A DNA stretch of 64,000 bases from Aliishimia ponticola (GTDB lineage: Bacteria > Pseudomonadota > Alphaproteobacteria > Rhodobacterales > Rhodobacteraceae): contig NZ_SRKY01000002.1 of the NCBI RefSeq assembly GCF_004803475.1, forward strand, positions 718,855 to 782,854, in the 5' to 3' direction. The position numbers and the translations under genes are program-made. This document shows, in pieces, positions 42,555 to 51,420 of the stretch. The notes below the pieces were generated by a model. That model saw nothing but the letters and a program-made list of their open reading frames with translations, made no database searches and was not told the origin of the DNA. The stretch's first letter is position 1; each line of letters begins with the position of its first letter.

Positions 42555-42580
42555 GGCGCGCGGAGGGTTCTTCGCGCGCC
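42555..42580 (+). terminator. Hairpin between ctaE and the SURF1 gene
   Basis: GGCGCGCG (42555-42562) and CGCGCGCC (42573-42580) form a perfect 8-bp stem with a 10-base loop, followed by GTTTCTTTGG. It lies 50 bp after ctaE and 30 bp before the SURF1 start. The U-tract is interrupted, so partial termination or attenuation within the oxidase operon is more likely than a full stop. Confidence 0.5.
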
Positions 42581-42610
42581 GTTTCTTTGGGCGAGCTCTT
42601 TGGGGGAGCC

Positions 42611-43291
42611 ATGAACTGGCGTCTGCTGTTTCCGCTGGTGATCGGTCTGGGTGGGATCGCGCTGCTTGTGTCGCTTGGCACATGGCAGGTGCAGCGACTT
42701 GGCTGGAAAGAGGCGCTGCTGGCGGATATCGAAACCCGCATCGCGGCCGATCCCGTGCCCCTTCCGGTGCAGCCTGACCCAGATGCCGACCGGTATCTGC
42801 CGGTCCGGGTCGAAGGGCGGTTTGTGCCGGACGTGCAGGCGAAGATGCTGGCTTCGCGCCGCCAGATCGGTGCTGTCCATCGCCATATCGTTCCGTTTGA
42901 GACGCTGACGGATGGTCGCATCCTCGTCGATATTGGCTGGACGGAGGATGACACCGCGCTGGCTCCGCTGCCGACCGTCCCTGTCATGCTGACCGGCAAC
43001 CTTGATTGGCCGCGCGAGACGGATGGATTCACGCCCGCGCCGGACCTAAAGGACAACTTCTGGTTCGCCCGTGACGTTCCCGCCATGGCGCAGGCCTATG
43101 ACACGCGCCCGATCCTGCTGGTTTTGCGGGCCGCACCGAACACGGTGTTGGGAACAACGCCTTGGCCGGTCGATACCGCTGGCATTCCGAACGATCACCT
43201 ACAATATGCGATCACGTGGTTTTCGCTGGCCGCGATCTGGGGGGCGATGACGTTCCTGTTCGTCTGGCGAAGCCGAAACAAGAAAGACTGA
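42611..43291 (+). CDS. surf1: SURF1-family cytochrome oxidase assembly protein
   Basis: A 226-aa protein with the SURF1 layout: one N-terminal membrane segment (about 5-23, LLFPLVIGLGGIALLVSLG), a periplasmic domain, and a C-terminal segment (about 200-220, WFSLAAIWGAMTFLFVWR). The motif LGTWQVQRLGWKEALLADIE near the start is diagnostic. SURF1 assists heme A insertion into the oxidase. GGGGGAG precedes the ATG at 42611; the longer frame upstream runs through the hairpin and is rejected. thrC begins 3 bp after the stop. Confidence 0.93.
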   Translation: MNWRLLFPLVIGLGGIALLVSLGTWQVQRLGWKEALLADIETRIAADPVPLPVQPDPDADRYLPVRVEGRFVPDVQAKMLASRRQIGAVHRHIVPFETLTDGRILVDIGWTEDDTALAPLPTVPVMLTGNLDWPRETDGFTPAPDLKDNFWFARDVPAMAQAYDTRPILLVLRAAPNTVLGTTPWPVDTAGIPNDHLQYAITWFSLAAIWGAMTFLFVWRSRNKKD

Positions 43292-43294
43292 CTG

Positions 43295-44683
43295 ATGCAT
43301 TATGTCTCCACTCGTGGGCAGGCGCCCGTTCTTACCTTTGAAGACGCGATGCTGTCGGGGCTGGCGCGGGATGGGGGGCTGTATGTGCCCGAAACGATCC
43401 CGCAGATGAGCGCCGAGGACATCGCCGCGCTGGCGGGCCTGCCCTATGAGGAAATCGCCTTTCGTGTGATGCGCCCCTTTGTTGGCGACACCTTCACCGA
43501 TGCAGAGTTTCGCGGCCTGATCGATGCCGCCTATGCCGGGTTCAATCACGATGCCCGCGCGCCGCTGGTGCAACTGGGGCAGGGGCATTTCCTGCTGGAG
43601 TTGTTCCACGGTCCGACGCTGGCCTTCAAAGATTTCGCGATGCAATTGATCGGGCAGCTTTTTCAGGCGGCGCTGAAACGCCGGGGCGAACGTGTGACCA
43701 TCGTCGGCGCGACGTCGGGCGATACCGGATCTGCCGCGATCGAGGCCTTCGCCGGTCTGGACAATGTCGATGTGTTCATCCTGTACCCGCATGGCCGCGT
43801 GTCCGAAGTGCAGCGTCGCCAGATGACGACACCGGCGGCAAGCAATGTGCATGCGCTGGCGCTGGATGGCGATTTCGATGATTGTCAGGCGCGGCTGAAG
43901 GATATGTTCAACGATTTCGATTTCCGCGACGGTGTGAAACTGGCCGGGGTCAATTCGATCAACTGGGCGCGGGTGCTGGCGCAGGTCGTCTATTATTTCT
44001 CCAGTGCGGTGGCCCTTGGCGCGCCGCACCGCAAGGTCAGCTTCACGGTGCCGACCGGCAATTTCGGAGATATCTTCGCGGGCTATATCGCGCGCTCCAT
44101 GGGCTTGCCGATTGACCGTCTGGTGGTGGCCACCAACCAGAATGACATCCTGCACCGTGCCTTGTCGGGGCAGGGCTATCACAAGGGGGAAACGATCCCT
44201 TCGATCAGCCCGTCGATGGATATTCAGGTATCGTCCAACTTCGAACGCGCGCTTTTCGACGCCTATGGGCGTGATGGCAAGGCGGTCGCGCAATTGATGG
44301 AAGAACTGAAATCGGGCGGGTTCGATATCAGCCAGGGCGCCATGCAGGCGCTGCGCGAAATCTACGCCTCGGGTCGCGTGTCGGAAGAGGAAACCTCCGC
44401 CCAGATCGCCGCCAGCCTCAAGGGCACTGGCGAGCTGCTCTGCCCGCACAGCGCCATTGGCGTGAAGGTCGCTGAAGCGCATCTTGATGGGGCCACGCCG
44501 ATGATCACGCTTGCCACTGCGCATCCGGCGAAATTCCCCGATGCGGTCGAGGCCGCGACTGGTGTCAGACCGCCCCTTCCATCCCGTATGGCGGACCTGT
44601 ATGAGCGTCCGGAACGGCTTGAGAGAGTGCCCAACGATCTGGCGGCGCTTCAGGCTCATATCAAAGGGAAAATCGCGGGTTGA
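43295..44683 (+). CDS. thrC: Threonine synthase
   Basis: A 462-aa PLP enzyme converting O-phosphohomoserine to threonine. The N-terminus MHYVSTRGQAPVLTFEDAMLSGLARDGGLYVPE is family-specific. Lys112 in GPTLAFKDFAMQLIG is the PLP lysine, and TSGDTGSAAIEAF plus VPTGNFGDIFAGYIA complete the fold-type II signature. It shares no pathway with the upstream oxidase genes, but the spacing (3 bp) shows co-transcription. The TGA stop overlaps the TTG start of the M16 peptidase. Confidence 0.97.
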   Translation: MHYVSTRGQAPVLTFEDAMLSGLARDGGLYVPETIPQMSAEDIAALAGLPYEEIAFRVMRPFVGDTFTDAEFRGLIDAAYAGFNHDARAPLVQLGQGHFLLELFHGPTLAFKDFAMQLIGQLFQAALKRRGERVTIVGATSGDTGSAAIEAFAGLDNVDVFILYPHGRVSEVQRRQMTTPAASNVHALALDGDFDDCQARLKDMFNDFDFRDGVKLAGVNSINWARVLAQVVYYFSSAVALGAPHRKVSFTVPTGNFGDIFAGYIARSMGLPIDRLVVATNQNDILHRALSGQGYHKGETIPSISPSMDIQVSSNFERALFDAYGRDGKAVAQLMEELKSGGFDISQGAMQALREIYASGRVSEEETSAQIAASLKGTGELLCPHSAIGVKVAEAHLDGATPMITLATAHPAKFPDAVEAATGVRPPLPSRMADLYERPERLERVPNDLAALQAHIKGKIAG

Positions 44684-45942
44684 CGGTCAAGACACATAGG
44701 CTTTCCAACGGGTTTCGCGTTGTCTCCGAACACATGCCGGGTCTGTCCTCGGCGGCGGTCGGCATCTGGGTCACGGCAGGCGCGCGCCATGAGCGGGCCG
44801 AACAAAACGGAATCGCGCATTTCCTTGAACATATGGCCTTCAAGGGAACCGCGCGGCGTACAGCGTTGCAGATTGCGGAAACCATCGAAGATGTGGGTGG
44901 CTATATCAACGCCTATACCTCGCGCGAGGTGACGGCCTATTACGCCCGTGTGCTGGGCGAAGATGTGCCGCTGGCGGTCGATGTGATCGCGGATATCCTG
45001 CTGAACCCGGAATTCGATCCCAAAGAGATCGAGATCGAGCGCGGCGTGATCCTGCAAGAGATCGGGCAGGCGCTTGATACGCCCGATGATGTGATCTTTG
45101 ACTGGCTTCAGGAAAAAGCCTATCCCGAACAACCCATTGGCCGGACCATTCTTGGCCCGTCCGAACGTGTCAGCGCGTTTTCCCGCGATGATCTTGCCGG
45201 GTTCGTGCATGAACATTACGGCCCCGATCAGATGATCCTGTCGGCGGCGGGCGCTGTCGATCACGACGCGTTGTGCAAGATGGCCGAAGACCTGTTTGGC
45301 GGCTTGCCGCCCCGTGGTCATCTGGATGCGGACCCCGCCCGGTTTGAAGGCGGCGAAACCCGCGAGGTCAAGGATCTGGAGCAAGCGCATTTCGCCTTGG
45401 CTTTTGAATCGCCCGGCTACCGGAGCGAGGATTTCTATACGGCGCAGGTTTATGCCTCGATCCTTGGCGGCGGTATGTCCTCCCGGTTGTTTCAGGAAAT
45501 CCGCGAAGTCCGCGGGCTGTGCTATACGATTTTCGCTCAAGCCGGGGCTTATGCCGATACGGGCATGATGACGATCTATTCCGGCACATCGGGGGAACAG
45601 CTTCCGGAATTGGCGGGGATCACCGTGGACGAGATGAAGCGCGCTGCCGACGATATGTCAGAGGCCGAGGTCGCGCGGGCGCGTGCGCAGATGCGGGCCG
45701 GGTTGTTGATGGGGCTGGAAAGCCCGTCGAGCCGCGCCGAACGTCTGGCACGGATGATCCATATCTGGGACCGCGTTCCGGCGTTGCAGGAAACCATCGA
45801 CCGGATCAATTCCGTGACGGTGGATGGCGTGCGCCAATTCGCGTCGCAGATGGTTCTGAAGGCGCCAGCGGCTTTGGCGCTCTATGGACCCGTGGAGTCG
45901 GCGCCCGCCTTGCAGCAATTGCAGGAGAGGCGCGCTGCCTGA
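44680..45942 (+). CDS. M16 zinc peptidase, processing-peptidase type (TTG start)
   Basis: A 420-aa pitrilysin-family peptidase close to mitochondrial processing peptidase beta. The inverted zinc motif HFLEH is at residues 47-51 (NGIAHFLEHMAFKGT), with the distal Glu in IEIERGVILQEIGQ. The C-terminal half contains LGGGMSSRLFQEIREVRGLCYTI, typical of the family. Translation must start at TTG 44680, which overlaps the thrC stop (TTGA). A GNAT gene follows with a one-base overlap (TGATG). Physiological substrates are unknown. Confidence 0.92.
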   Translation: MTVKTHRLSNGFRVVSEHMPGLSSAAVGIWVTAGARHERAEQNGIAHFLEHMAFKGTARRTALQIAETIEDVGGYINAYTSREVTAYYARVLGEDVPLAVDVIADILLNPEFDPKEIEIERGVILQEIGQALDTPDDVIFDWLQEKAYPEQPIGRTILGPSERVSAFSRDDLAGFVHEHYGPDQMILSAAGAVDHDALCKMAEDLFGGLPPRGHLDADPARFEGGETREVKDLEQAHFALAFESPGYRSEDFYTAQVYASILGGGMSSRLFQEIREVRGLCYTIFAQAGAYADTGMMTIYSGTSGEQLPELAGITVDEMKRAADDMSEAEVARARAQMRAGLLMGLESPSSRAERLARMIHIWDRVPALQETIDRINSVTVDGVRQFASQMVLKAPAALALYGPVESAPALQQLQERRAA

Positions 45943-46526
45943 TGTTGCTGCCGCGCCGCAAAGTCCGGATTGAGACGGAACGGCTGACTCTGCGCCCGCC
46001 GGTCCATGCGGATTTCCGGCCGTGGGTTGCCCTGCGGCAGACAAGCGAAGCGCATCTGGTCCCGTGGGAGCCGCGTTGGGCCGATGACCATCTGTCGCGC
46101 AAGGCATTCACCAATCGCGTTTATTGGGCGCAGCGGTCGATCAATTCGGGCAGCGCGGTGCCCCTGTTCCTGATCCGGCGCGAGGATGACGCGCTGCTTG
46201 GGGCGATCACGCTCGACAATATCCGGCGCGGGCCATCGCAATCGGGCACGCTGGGTTATTGGACCGGCGTCCACTACGCGCGGCAGGGATATATGCAGGA
46301 AGCCATTCTCGCTGTTCTGCATCACGCCTTTGTTCAGCAGGATCTCAGCCGGATCGAAGCGGCCTGCCTGCCGCAGAATGCCGCCTCGCGCGGGTTGCTC
46401 GAAAAATGCGGGTTCAAATATGAAGGCGTGGCGCAAAGCTACCTTCAGATTGACGGGCGCTGGCGCAACCATGTGCTGTATGCGTCGCTGCGAAATGATC
46501 GGCGGGGCCGGTTGGAAACAAGCTGA
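45942..46526 (+). CDS. GNAT-family N-acetyltransferase (RimJ/RimL type)
   Basis: A 194-aa acetyltransferase. The N-terminus VRIETERLTLRPPVHADFRPWVALR is the RimJ/RimL-like opening; the acetyl-CoA site region is YWTGVHYARQGYMQEAILAVLHHAF, followed by RIEAACLPQNAASRGLLEKCGFKYEG. It may acetylate a ribosomal protein N-terminus, but family members have varied substrates. Its ATG overlaps the peptidase stop by one base, so it ends the oxidase-thrC-peptidase transcript. Confidence 0.9.
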   Translation: MLLPRRKVRIETERLTLRPPVHADFRPWVALRQTSEAHLVPWEPRWADDHLSRKAFTNRVYWAQRSINSGSAVPLFLIRREDDALLGAITLDNIRRGPSQSGTLGYWTGVHYARQGYMQEAILAVLHHAFVQQDLSRIEAACLPQNAASRGLLEKCGFKYEGVAQSYLQIDGRWRNHVLYASLRNDRRGRLETS

Positions 46527-46625
46527 AATTGAAGGCATTGCCCGGCGGGCAAAGGTCCGGCGCGAAAAAGTGATGCTGACATAAAGCCGCGGCGCGCTAA
46601 CATCCCCTTGTCGAAAGGAGATGTC

Positions 46626-47456
46626 ATGTTACGCCTTTTCCTCTTCCTGTCGCTCTTGGCCGCGCCCGCGCTGGCGCAGCAGCAGCCCACCCGGACGCCC
46701 AGCCATTGCCGCGCGCTTGCAGATGCCGCGCCGGGCCTTGAATATACTCAGCGCGCCAGCTGGACCGCGCCTCTGCCCGACGAAACCGTGCGCATCCGCT
46801 ATATCGCCCATGCGTCATTCCTGATCCAAAGCGCGGGCGGGCTGAACATGGTGACGGATTTCACGGGCTTTATCGGAAGCGTCGATATGATTCCCGATGT
46901 GGTCACCATGAACCACGCCCATTCGACCCACTGGACCGCGTCGCCTGACCCCGCGATCCCGCATGTTCTGCCCGGCTGGGGCGCGGAATTCGGCACCGGT
47001 ATCGATCACGAGCTTGAGTTGGGCGAGGTTCTGATACGCAATGTTTCGACCGATATTCGCAGCGCCTATGGCGGGACGGAGACCGAGGGCAATTCGATCT
47101 TCATCTTTGAGATGGCGGGGCTGTGCATCGGGCATCTTGGTCACCTGCACCACGAACCAACGGCCGAGCAATACGCCGCGATCGGTCGGCTTGATGTGGT
47201 CATGGCGGCGGTCGATGGTGGCATGACGGTGGATCTGCCGACCATGACGCGGATTTTGCAGCGGCTGCGATCCTCTATCGTCATTCCGATGCATTGGTTT
47301 GGCGAGACTACCTTGCAGCGCTTCTTGGCGGATATGCAGGAGGATTTCCAAGTCGTCCGCGTGCCCGGGTCGTCCATCGAAGTGTCCATGGACCGATTGC
47401 CGGGGCGGCCCACGATCATGGTTTTGCATCCCGAATGGCTCCGCGATACCGAGTAA
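46626..47456 (+). CDS. Secreted MBL-fold protein with altered metal motif
   Basis: A 276-aa protein with a signal peptide (about residues 1-17, ending ALAQ) and a metallo-beta-lactamase-like fold of the UlaG type (IRYIAHASFLIQSAGGLNMVTDF). The expected HxHxDH motif reads MNHAHSTHW, so Thr replaces the Asp. Later candidate ligands occur in IGHLGHLHHEP and in MHWFGETT. The catalytic state is therefore uncertain. AAAGGAG precedes the ATG at 46626. It is separated from both neighbours by about 40-100 bp, with no clear operon. Confidence 0.75.
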   Translation: MLRLFLFLSLLAAPALAQQQPTRTPSHCRALADAAPGLEYTQRASWTAPLPDETVRIRYIAHASFLIQSAGGLNMVTDFTGFIGSVDMIPDVVTMNHAHSTHWTASPDPAIPHVLPGWGAEFGTGIDHELELGEVLIRNVSTDIRSAYGGTETEGNSIFIFEMAGLCIGHLGHLHHEPTAEQYAAIGRLDVVMAAVDGGMTVDLPTMTRILQRLRSSIVIPMHWFGETTLQRFLADMQEDFQVVRVPGSSIEVSMDRLPGRPTIMVLHPEWLRDTE

Positions 47457-47495
47457 GCGCTTGCCTTCGCCGCCGATCTGTCAAGGGTAGGGGCC

Positions 47496-48917
47496 ATGAC
47501 ACTAAATGCTGCCGATGACCGCTTTCGTACCCTGATCCTGCAAGCCCTGCCGCCGGAGGTGCTTCGTCCGGCTGAAGCGCGCTATCTGGAAGAGCCGCGC
47601 GGCAGGTGGGCGGGGAATGCTGGCCTGATCGCCGCGCCGCGATCGACCGATGAGGTGGCCGCCCTCGTCCGTCTTGCAGCGCAGCACAAGGTGGCGATTG
47701 TCCCTTATGGCGGCGGAACGGGGCTTGTGGGCGGGCAGATCGCGCCAGACGGGCCTGCGCCGCTTTTGCTGTCGCTGGAACGGATGACCGCCATTCGCGC
47801 GGTCTATCCTGAGGAAAACGTAATGGTGGCAGAGGCAGGCGCGATTCTGGCGGATGTCCAAGCTGCCGCCGCTGGCGCGGACCGGCTTTTCCCGTTGTCA
47901 CTGGCGGCGGAGGGGACCGCGCGGATCGGCGGCAATCTGGCGACCAATGCTGGCGGCACCGGTGTGCTGCGCTATGGCAATGCGCGCGATTTGTGCCTTG
48001 GGTTGGAGGCCGTTCTGCCCGATGGCACGGTCTGGCATGGCTTGTCGCGACTGCGCAAGGACAACACCGGCTATGATCTGCGCAATCTGTTGATCGGCTC
48101 TGAAGGCACCTTGGGTGTGATCACCGCCGCTGCGCTCAAGCTGTGGCCGCTTCCGCGCGCAACCGGCACGGCGTTGATGGCGGTGGCCTCGCCGCAGGCC
48201 GCGCTGAAACTGCTGGCCATGGCGCGCGATATGCTGGGCGACGGGGTCAGCGCGTTCGAGTTGATGCATCGGCAAGGCTTTGAATTCCTGACGGAAACCT
48301 TGCCGGACGTGCGCCAACCCTTCGCCGAGCCGCCTGAATGGACGGTGCTGATCGACCTTGGCCTGCCCGCGCGGCAAAGCGCCTCGGGCGCGCTGGAGGA
48401 GCTGTTCGGCGCAGCGCTTGAGGCGGGTCTGGTGGATGACGGGCTTATCGCGCAGTCAGAAGCGCAAGCGGCAGAATTCTGGTCCGTGCGCGAGCATATC
48501 CCCGAAGCGAACCGCAGGATCGGGTCCGTGTCGAGCCATGATATCTCGGTCCCGCTCAGCGCCATTCCGGAATTCATCGAACGCGGCGACGCGATCATCG
48601 CGGGGCTGGGGGCGTTTCGGATCAACTGTTTCGGCCATGTCGGCGACGGTAATCTGCATTACAACGTGTTCCCCGCGCCGGGCCGCACGCGGCAGGACCA
48701 TGTGGAGCAGCGCGATGACATCAAGCGCGCGGTCCATGATCTGGTGCATGAACTTGGCGGCTCCGTCAGTGCAGAACACGGGATTGGCCGGCTCAAGGTC
48801 GGCGATCTGCAACGCTATGGCGATCCGGTGAAACTGGCCGCGATGCGGGCGATCAAGGATGCGCTTGATCCGTTGGGGATCATGAATCCCGGCGCTGTGT
48901 TGCCCGCACGCGGCTAA
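47496..48917 (+). CDS. FAD-linked D-2-hydroxyacid oxidase/dehydrogenase
   Basis: A 473-aa flavoprotein of the GlcD/D-2-hydroxyglutarate dehydrogenase group. The FAD-binding PCMH domain shows VPYGGGTGLVGGQ, LSLAAEGTARIGGNLATNAGGTGVLRYGNARDL and LLIGSEGTLGVITAAALKL; the C-terminal FAD-oxidase domain ends in HVGDGNLHYNVF, EHGIGRLK and ALDPLGIMNPGAVL. It oxidises a D-2-hydroxyacid such as lactate, glycolate or 2-hydroxyglutarate; sequence alone does not separate these. It is convergent with apt. Confidence 0.9.
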   Translation: MTLNAADDRFRTLILQALPPEVLRPAEARYLEEPRGRWAGNAGLIAAPRSTDEVAALVRLAAQHKVAIVPYGGGTGLVGGQIAPDGPAPLLLSLERMTAIRAVYPEENVMVAEAGAILADVQAAAAGADRLFPLSLAAEGTARIGGNLATNAGGTGVLRYGNARDLCLGLEAVLPDGTVWHGLSRLRKDNTGYDLRNLLIGSEGTLGVITAAALKLWPLPRATGTALMAVASPQAALKLLAMARDMLGDGVSAFELMHRQGFEFLTETLPDVRQPFAEPPEWTVLIDLGLPARQSASGALEELFGAALEAGLVDDGLIAQSEAQAAEFWSVREHIPEANRRIGSVSSHDISVPLSAIPEFIERGDAIIAGLGAFRINCFGHVGDGNLHYNVFPAPGRTRQDHVEQRDDIKRAVHDLVHELGGSVSAEHGIGRLKVGDLQRYGDPVKLAAMRAIKDALDPLGIMNPGAVLPARG

Positions 48918-48930
48918 GACGCATCAAGGG

Positions 48931-49470
48931 TTACTCGCCCTCGAAGGCGCACAGCGCGTGTACGTCCATGCCCATCTTCTCCAGCCGGGCCCGGCCACCA
49001 AGATCGGGCAGGTCGATCACGAAGGCGCAGCCGACGATTTCGCCGCCCAGCCGTTCGACCAGTTTGATACCCGCCTCGGCGGTTCCGCCCGTGGCCAGCA
49101 GATCATCGACCAGCAGGATTTTCTCGCCCGCTTGAATCGCGTCGTCATGGATTTCCACGACCGCTTCGCCATATTCGAGCGTATATGCCTCCGAGATCGT
49201 CGCACCGGGCAGCTTGCTCTTCTTGCGGATCGGCACGAAGCCGACCGACAATTGGTGCGCGATGGCACCGCCCAGGATGAAGCCGCGCGCTTCCAGCCCG
49301 ATAACCTTGTCGATGCGCGTCCCAGCATAGGGGTGAAGCATCTGATCCACCGCCAGCCGAAGTCCGCGCGGATCGGCGAACAAGGTGGTCACATCGCGGA
49401 ACATGATGCCCTCATGCGGGAAATCGACGATGGTGCGGATGTAATCCTGAACGGTTTTGTGATTTGGCAT
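48931..49470 (-). CDS. apt: Adenine phosphoribosyltransferase
   Basis: A 179-aa purine salvage enzyme making AMP from adenine and PRPP. The PRPP-binding signature is [14 protein letters not shown], and the adenine-site regions [16 protein letters not shown] and [17 protein letters not shown] are both intact. The ATG at 49470 starts the canonical N-terminus; the open frame upstream overlaps the divergent DsbA-like gene's leader. Its metabolic neighbour mtnP lies about 0.8 kb away: MtnP releases adenine from methylthioadenosine, which Apt recycles. Confidence 0.97.
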   Translation of the reverse strand: MPNHKTVQDYIRTIVDFPHEGIMFRDVTTLFADPRGLRLAVDQMLHPYAGTRIDKVIGLEARGFILGGAIAHQLSVGFVPIRKKSKLPGATISEAYTLEYGEAVVEIHDDAIQAGEKILLVDDLLATGGTAEAGIKLVERLGGEIVGCAFVIDLPDLGGRARLEKMGMDVHALCAFEGE

Positions 49471-49535
49471 TGGCGGCTCTTTGCAGTCGGTTACGCTGCG
49501 GTTGTGGGCCAGCCGGGCAGGGAAAGGCAAGCGAA

Positions 49536-50237
49536 ATGGCAGGATTTGGACGGCGCGGATTGTTGCTGGGCGGCGGGATGGTCGCTATTATGGCGCTTTG
49601 GCAGCGCTATGGCGTTCAGCGCCGTGCGGCACTGGAATTCAGGGCGATCCATGGTGCGCCGGGCTGGTCGTTTGCCTCTGCCGGTGGGATCAGCGGGCTG
49701 AGCGGGGCGGATTTCGCGACAATCGGGCTGGACGAGGGGCCAGAACCGCTTGACCCCGCGCTGCTGGAGAACGTGCTTTATCCGCGCCGCGACACAGTAC
49801 CGGTCGCGGTGTTTTCAGACTATTTCTGCCCTTATTGCCGGGAATTGGTGCCGCGTGTGAAGGCATTGGAAAACGCGGGCGTCCTTCGCGCGAATTGGCA
49901 TGAATTGCCGTTACTTGGCCCGCTATCGGGTTGGGCCGCGCGGGCATCTGTGGCGGCGGATCTTCAGGACGGCTACGCCGAGTTCACGCAAGCTTTGGCC
50001 CGGCAAGGCGTGAAGCCCACAGCCAGTTGGTTCAGCACCGTGGCCGAAACAGCCGGGCTGGATGGTGCGATGCTGCGCCAGGATATGGCCGGGCCAGAGG
50101 TCGCGCGCCGGTTGCAGCAAACCGCCGCTGCCGCCGCGCGTCTGGGGATCAGCGGCACGCCGGGGATCGCAGCCGGGCGCAAGGTTGTGCTGGGCGCGAT
50201 CGAAACAGACCAGCTGGAGGCGCTGGTGCGCCCCTGA
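49536..50237 (+). CDS. DsbA-like thiol oxidoreductase with N-terminal anchor
   Basis: A 233-aa thioredoxin-fold protein of the DsbA/BdbD group. The redox motif CPYC lies in [16 protein letters not shown] and the cis-Pro loop in GISGTPGI. The N-terminus [18 protein letters not shown] is a single hydrophobic segment with a twin-Arg start, consistent with a Tat signal or membrane anchor. GGGAAAGGC precedes the ATG. It probably acts in disulfide metabolism of the periplasm; whether it oxidises, reduces or isomerises is unknown. The gene is divergent from apt and directly abuts the mtnP stop. Confidence 0.85.
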   Translation: MAGFGRRGLLLGGGMVAIMALWQRYGVQRRAALEFRAIHGAPGWSFASAGGISGLSGADFATIGLDEGPEPLDPALLENVLYPRRDTVPVAVFSDYFCPYCRELVPRVKALENAGVLRANWHELPLLGPLSGWAARASVAADLQDGYAEFTQALARQGVKPTASWFSTVAETAGLDGAMLRQDMAGPEVARRLQQTAAAAARLGISGTPGIAAGRKVVLGAIETDQLEALVRP

Positions 50238-51122
50238 CTACAGAACCCGGCCCGCCACCGCGTCCAGTTTCGCCAGCACGGCCGGGTCGCGCTTGTCCGG
50301 CGCGGTCATGATCGCGAATTCCAGCGCCCGGTTGCAGCCATGCGGGCAGGCTGTGCGCTCTGCCCCCAGAAGGGCGGGCAGCGCCTTGACCAGCGCGCGG
50401 CCATTGTCGGAATTGGCGCCCAGCGTGGCAATGATGTCGTTGATATCGACAGCGCCATGTTCCGGGTGCCAGCTATCGTAATCGGTGATCATCGCGACGG
50501 AGGCGTAACAAAGCTCTGCCTCGCGGGCGAGCTTCGCCTCGGGCATGTTCGTCATGCCGATCACGTCGCAGCCCCACGCCACGCGATACATCTTCGATTC
50601 CGCGATCGACGAGAATTGCGGCCCTTCCATCGCCAGATAGGTGCCGCCCCGGTGGACGGTGATGCCCGCCCCCTTGGCCGCAGTTTCGCAGGCGTCCGAC
50701 AGGCGCGGGCAGGTTGGGTGCGCGACAGAAACATGCGCGACGCAGCCTGTGCCGAAAAAGGATTTTTCCCGCGCGAAGGTGCGGTCGATGAACTGATCGA
50801 CAATCACGAAATGCCCTGGTGCCAGCTCTTCGCGGAATGATCCGCAGGCCGAGACAGAGATCACATCCGTCGCGCCGATCCGTTTGAGCGCGTCGATATT
50901 TGCGCGGTAGGGCACGGTTGAGGGGGAATGCACATGCCCGCGCCCGTGGCGGGGCAGGAACGCCATCTTCACCCCATCCAGCGTGCCGGTCAGAATCTGA
51001 TCCGAAGGCGCACCCCAAGGCGTTTCCACCGTCTGCCATGTGGCGTCTTCCAGCCCGTCGATTTCATAGATGCCAGAGCCGCCGATCACGGCGATCATGG
51101 TGTCTGTCTGGGGCTGGGTCAT
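50238..51122 (-). CDS. mtnP: S-methyl-5'-thioadenosine phosphorylase
   Basis: A 294-aa phosphorylase of the PNP/MTAP family. It starts MTQPQTDTMIAVIGGSGIYEIDGLEDATW and includes FLPRHGRGHVHSPSTVPYRANIDAL, ISVSACGSFREELAPGHFVIVDQFIDRT, YLAMEGPQFSSIAES and VIGMTNMPEAKLAREAELCYA, all MTAP hallmarks. It cleaves methylthioadenosine to adenine and 5-methylthioribose-1-phosphate. Three in-frame ATGs (51131, 51122, 51098) are possible starts; 51122 has GAGG at a workable distance. The stop abuts the DsbA-like stop with no spacer. Confidence 0.93.
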   Translation of the reverse strand: MTQPQTDTMIAVIGGSGIYEIDGLEDATWQTVETPWGAPSDQILTGTLDGVKMAFLPRHGRGHVHSPSTVPYRANIDALKRIGATDVISVSACGSFREELAPGHFVIVDQFIDRTFAREKSFFGTGCVAHVSVAHPTCPRLSDACETAAKGAGITVHRGGTYLAMEGPQFSSIAESKMYRVAWGCDVIGMTNMPEAKLAREAELCYASVAMITDYDSWHPEHGAVDINDIIATLGANSDNGRALVKALPALLGAERTACPHGCNRALEFAIMTAPDKRDPAVLAKLDAVAGRVL

Positions 51123-51420
51123 GGCGGGCATCCTCGGGTTTGCTGCTGTGCGGCAACACTGGCCAAGCGGCGTGCAGGTTTCAAGCGTGCGGTCGGGGGA
51201 TCGGCGCATTTCTTCGTGACTGGGGCGAAGGCTGGGGGGGCGGGACCTGTGGCGTCGCCGCCTGCGCTGCCGAATGGGGCCGCGCAGTGCAAGGATACGG
51301 GGCGTTCGCCGCGACCGTGCCACAACTCCGCCCGCGCCGGGCGGTTAGGTGTGGCGCCTTGGCGCGCCTTGTGTTAGCGCCGCGACAAATCGCACAACGA
51401 TCCCTTCAAGGAGCCACGTT

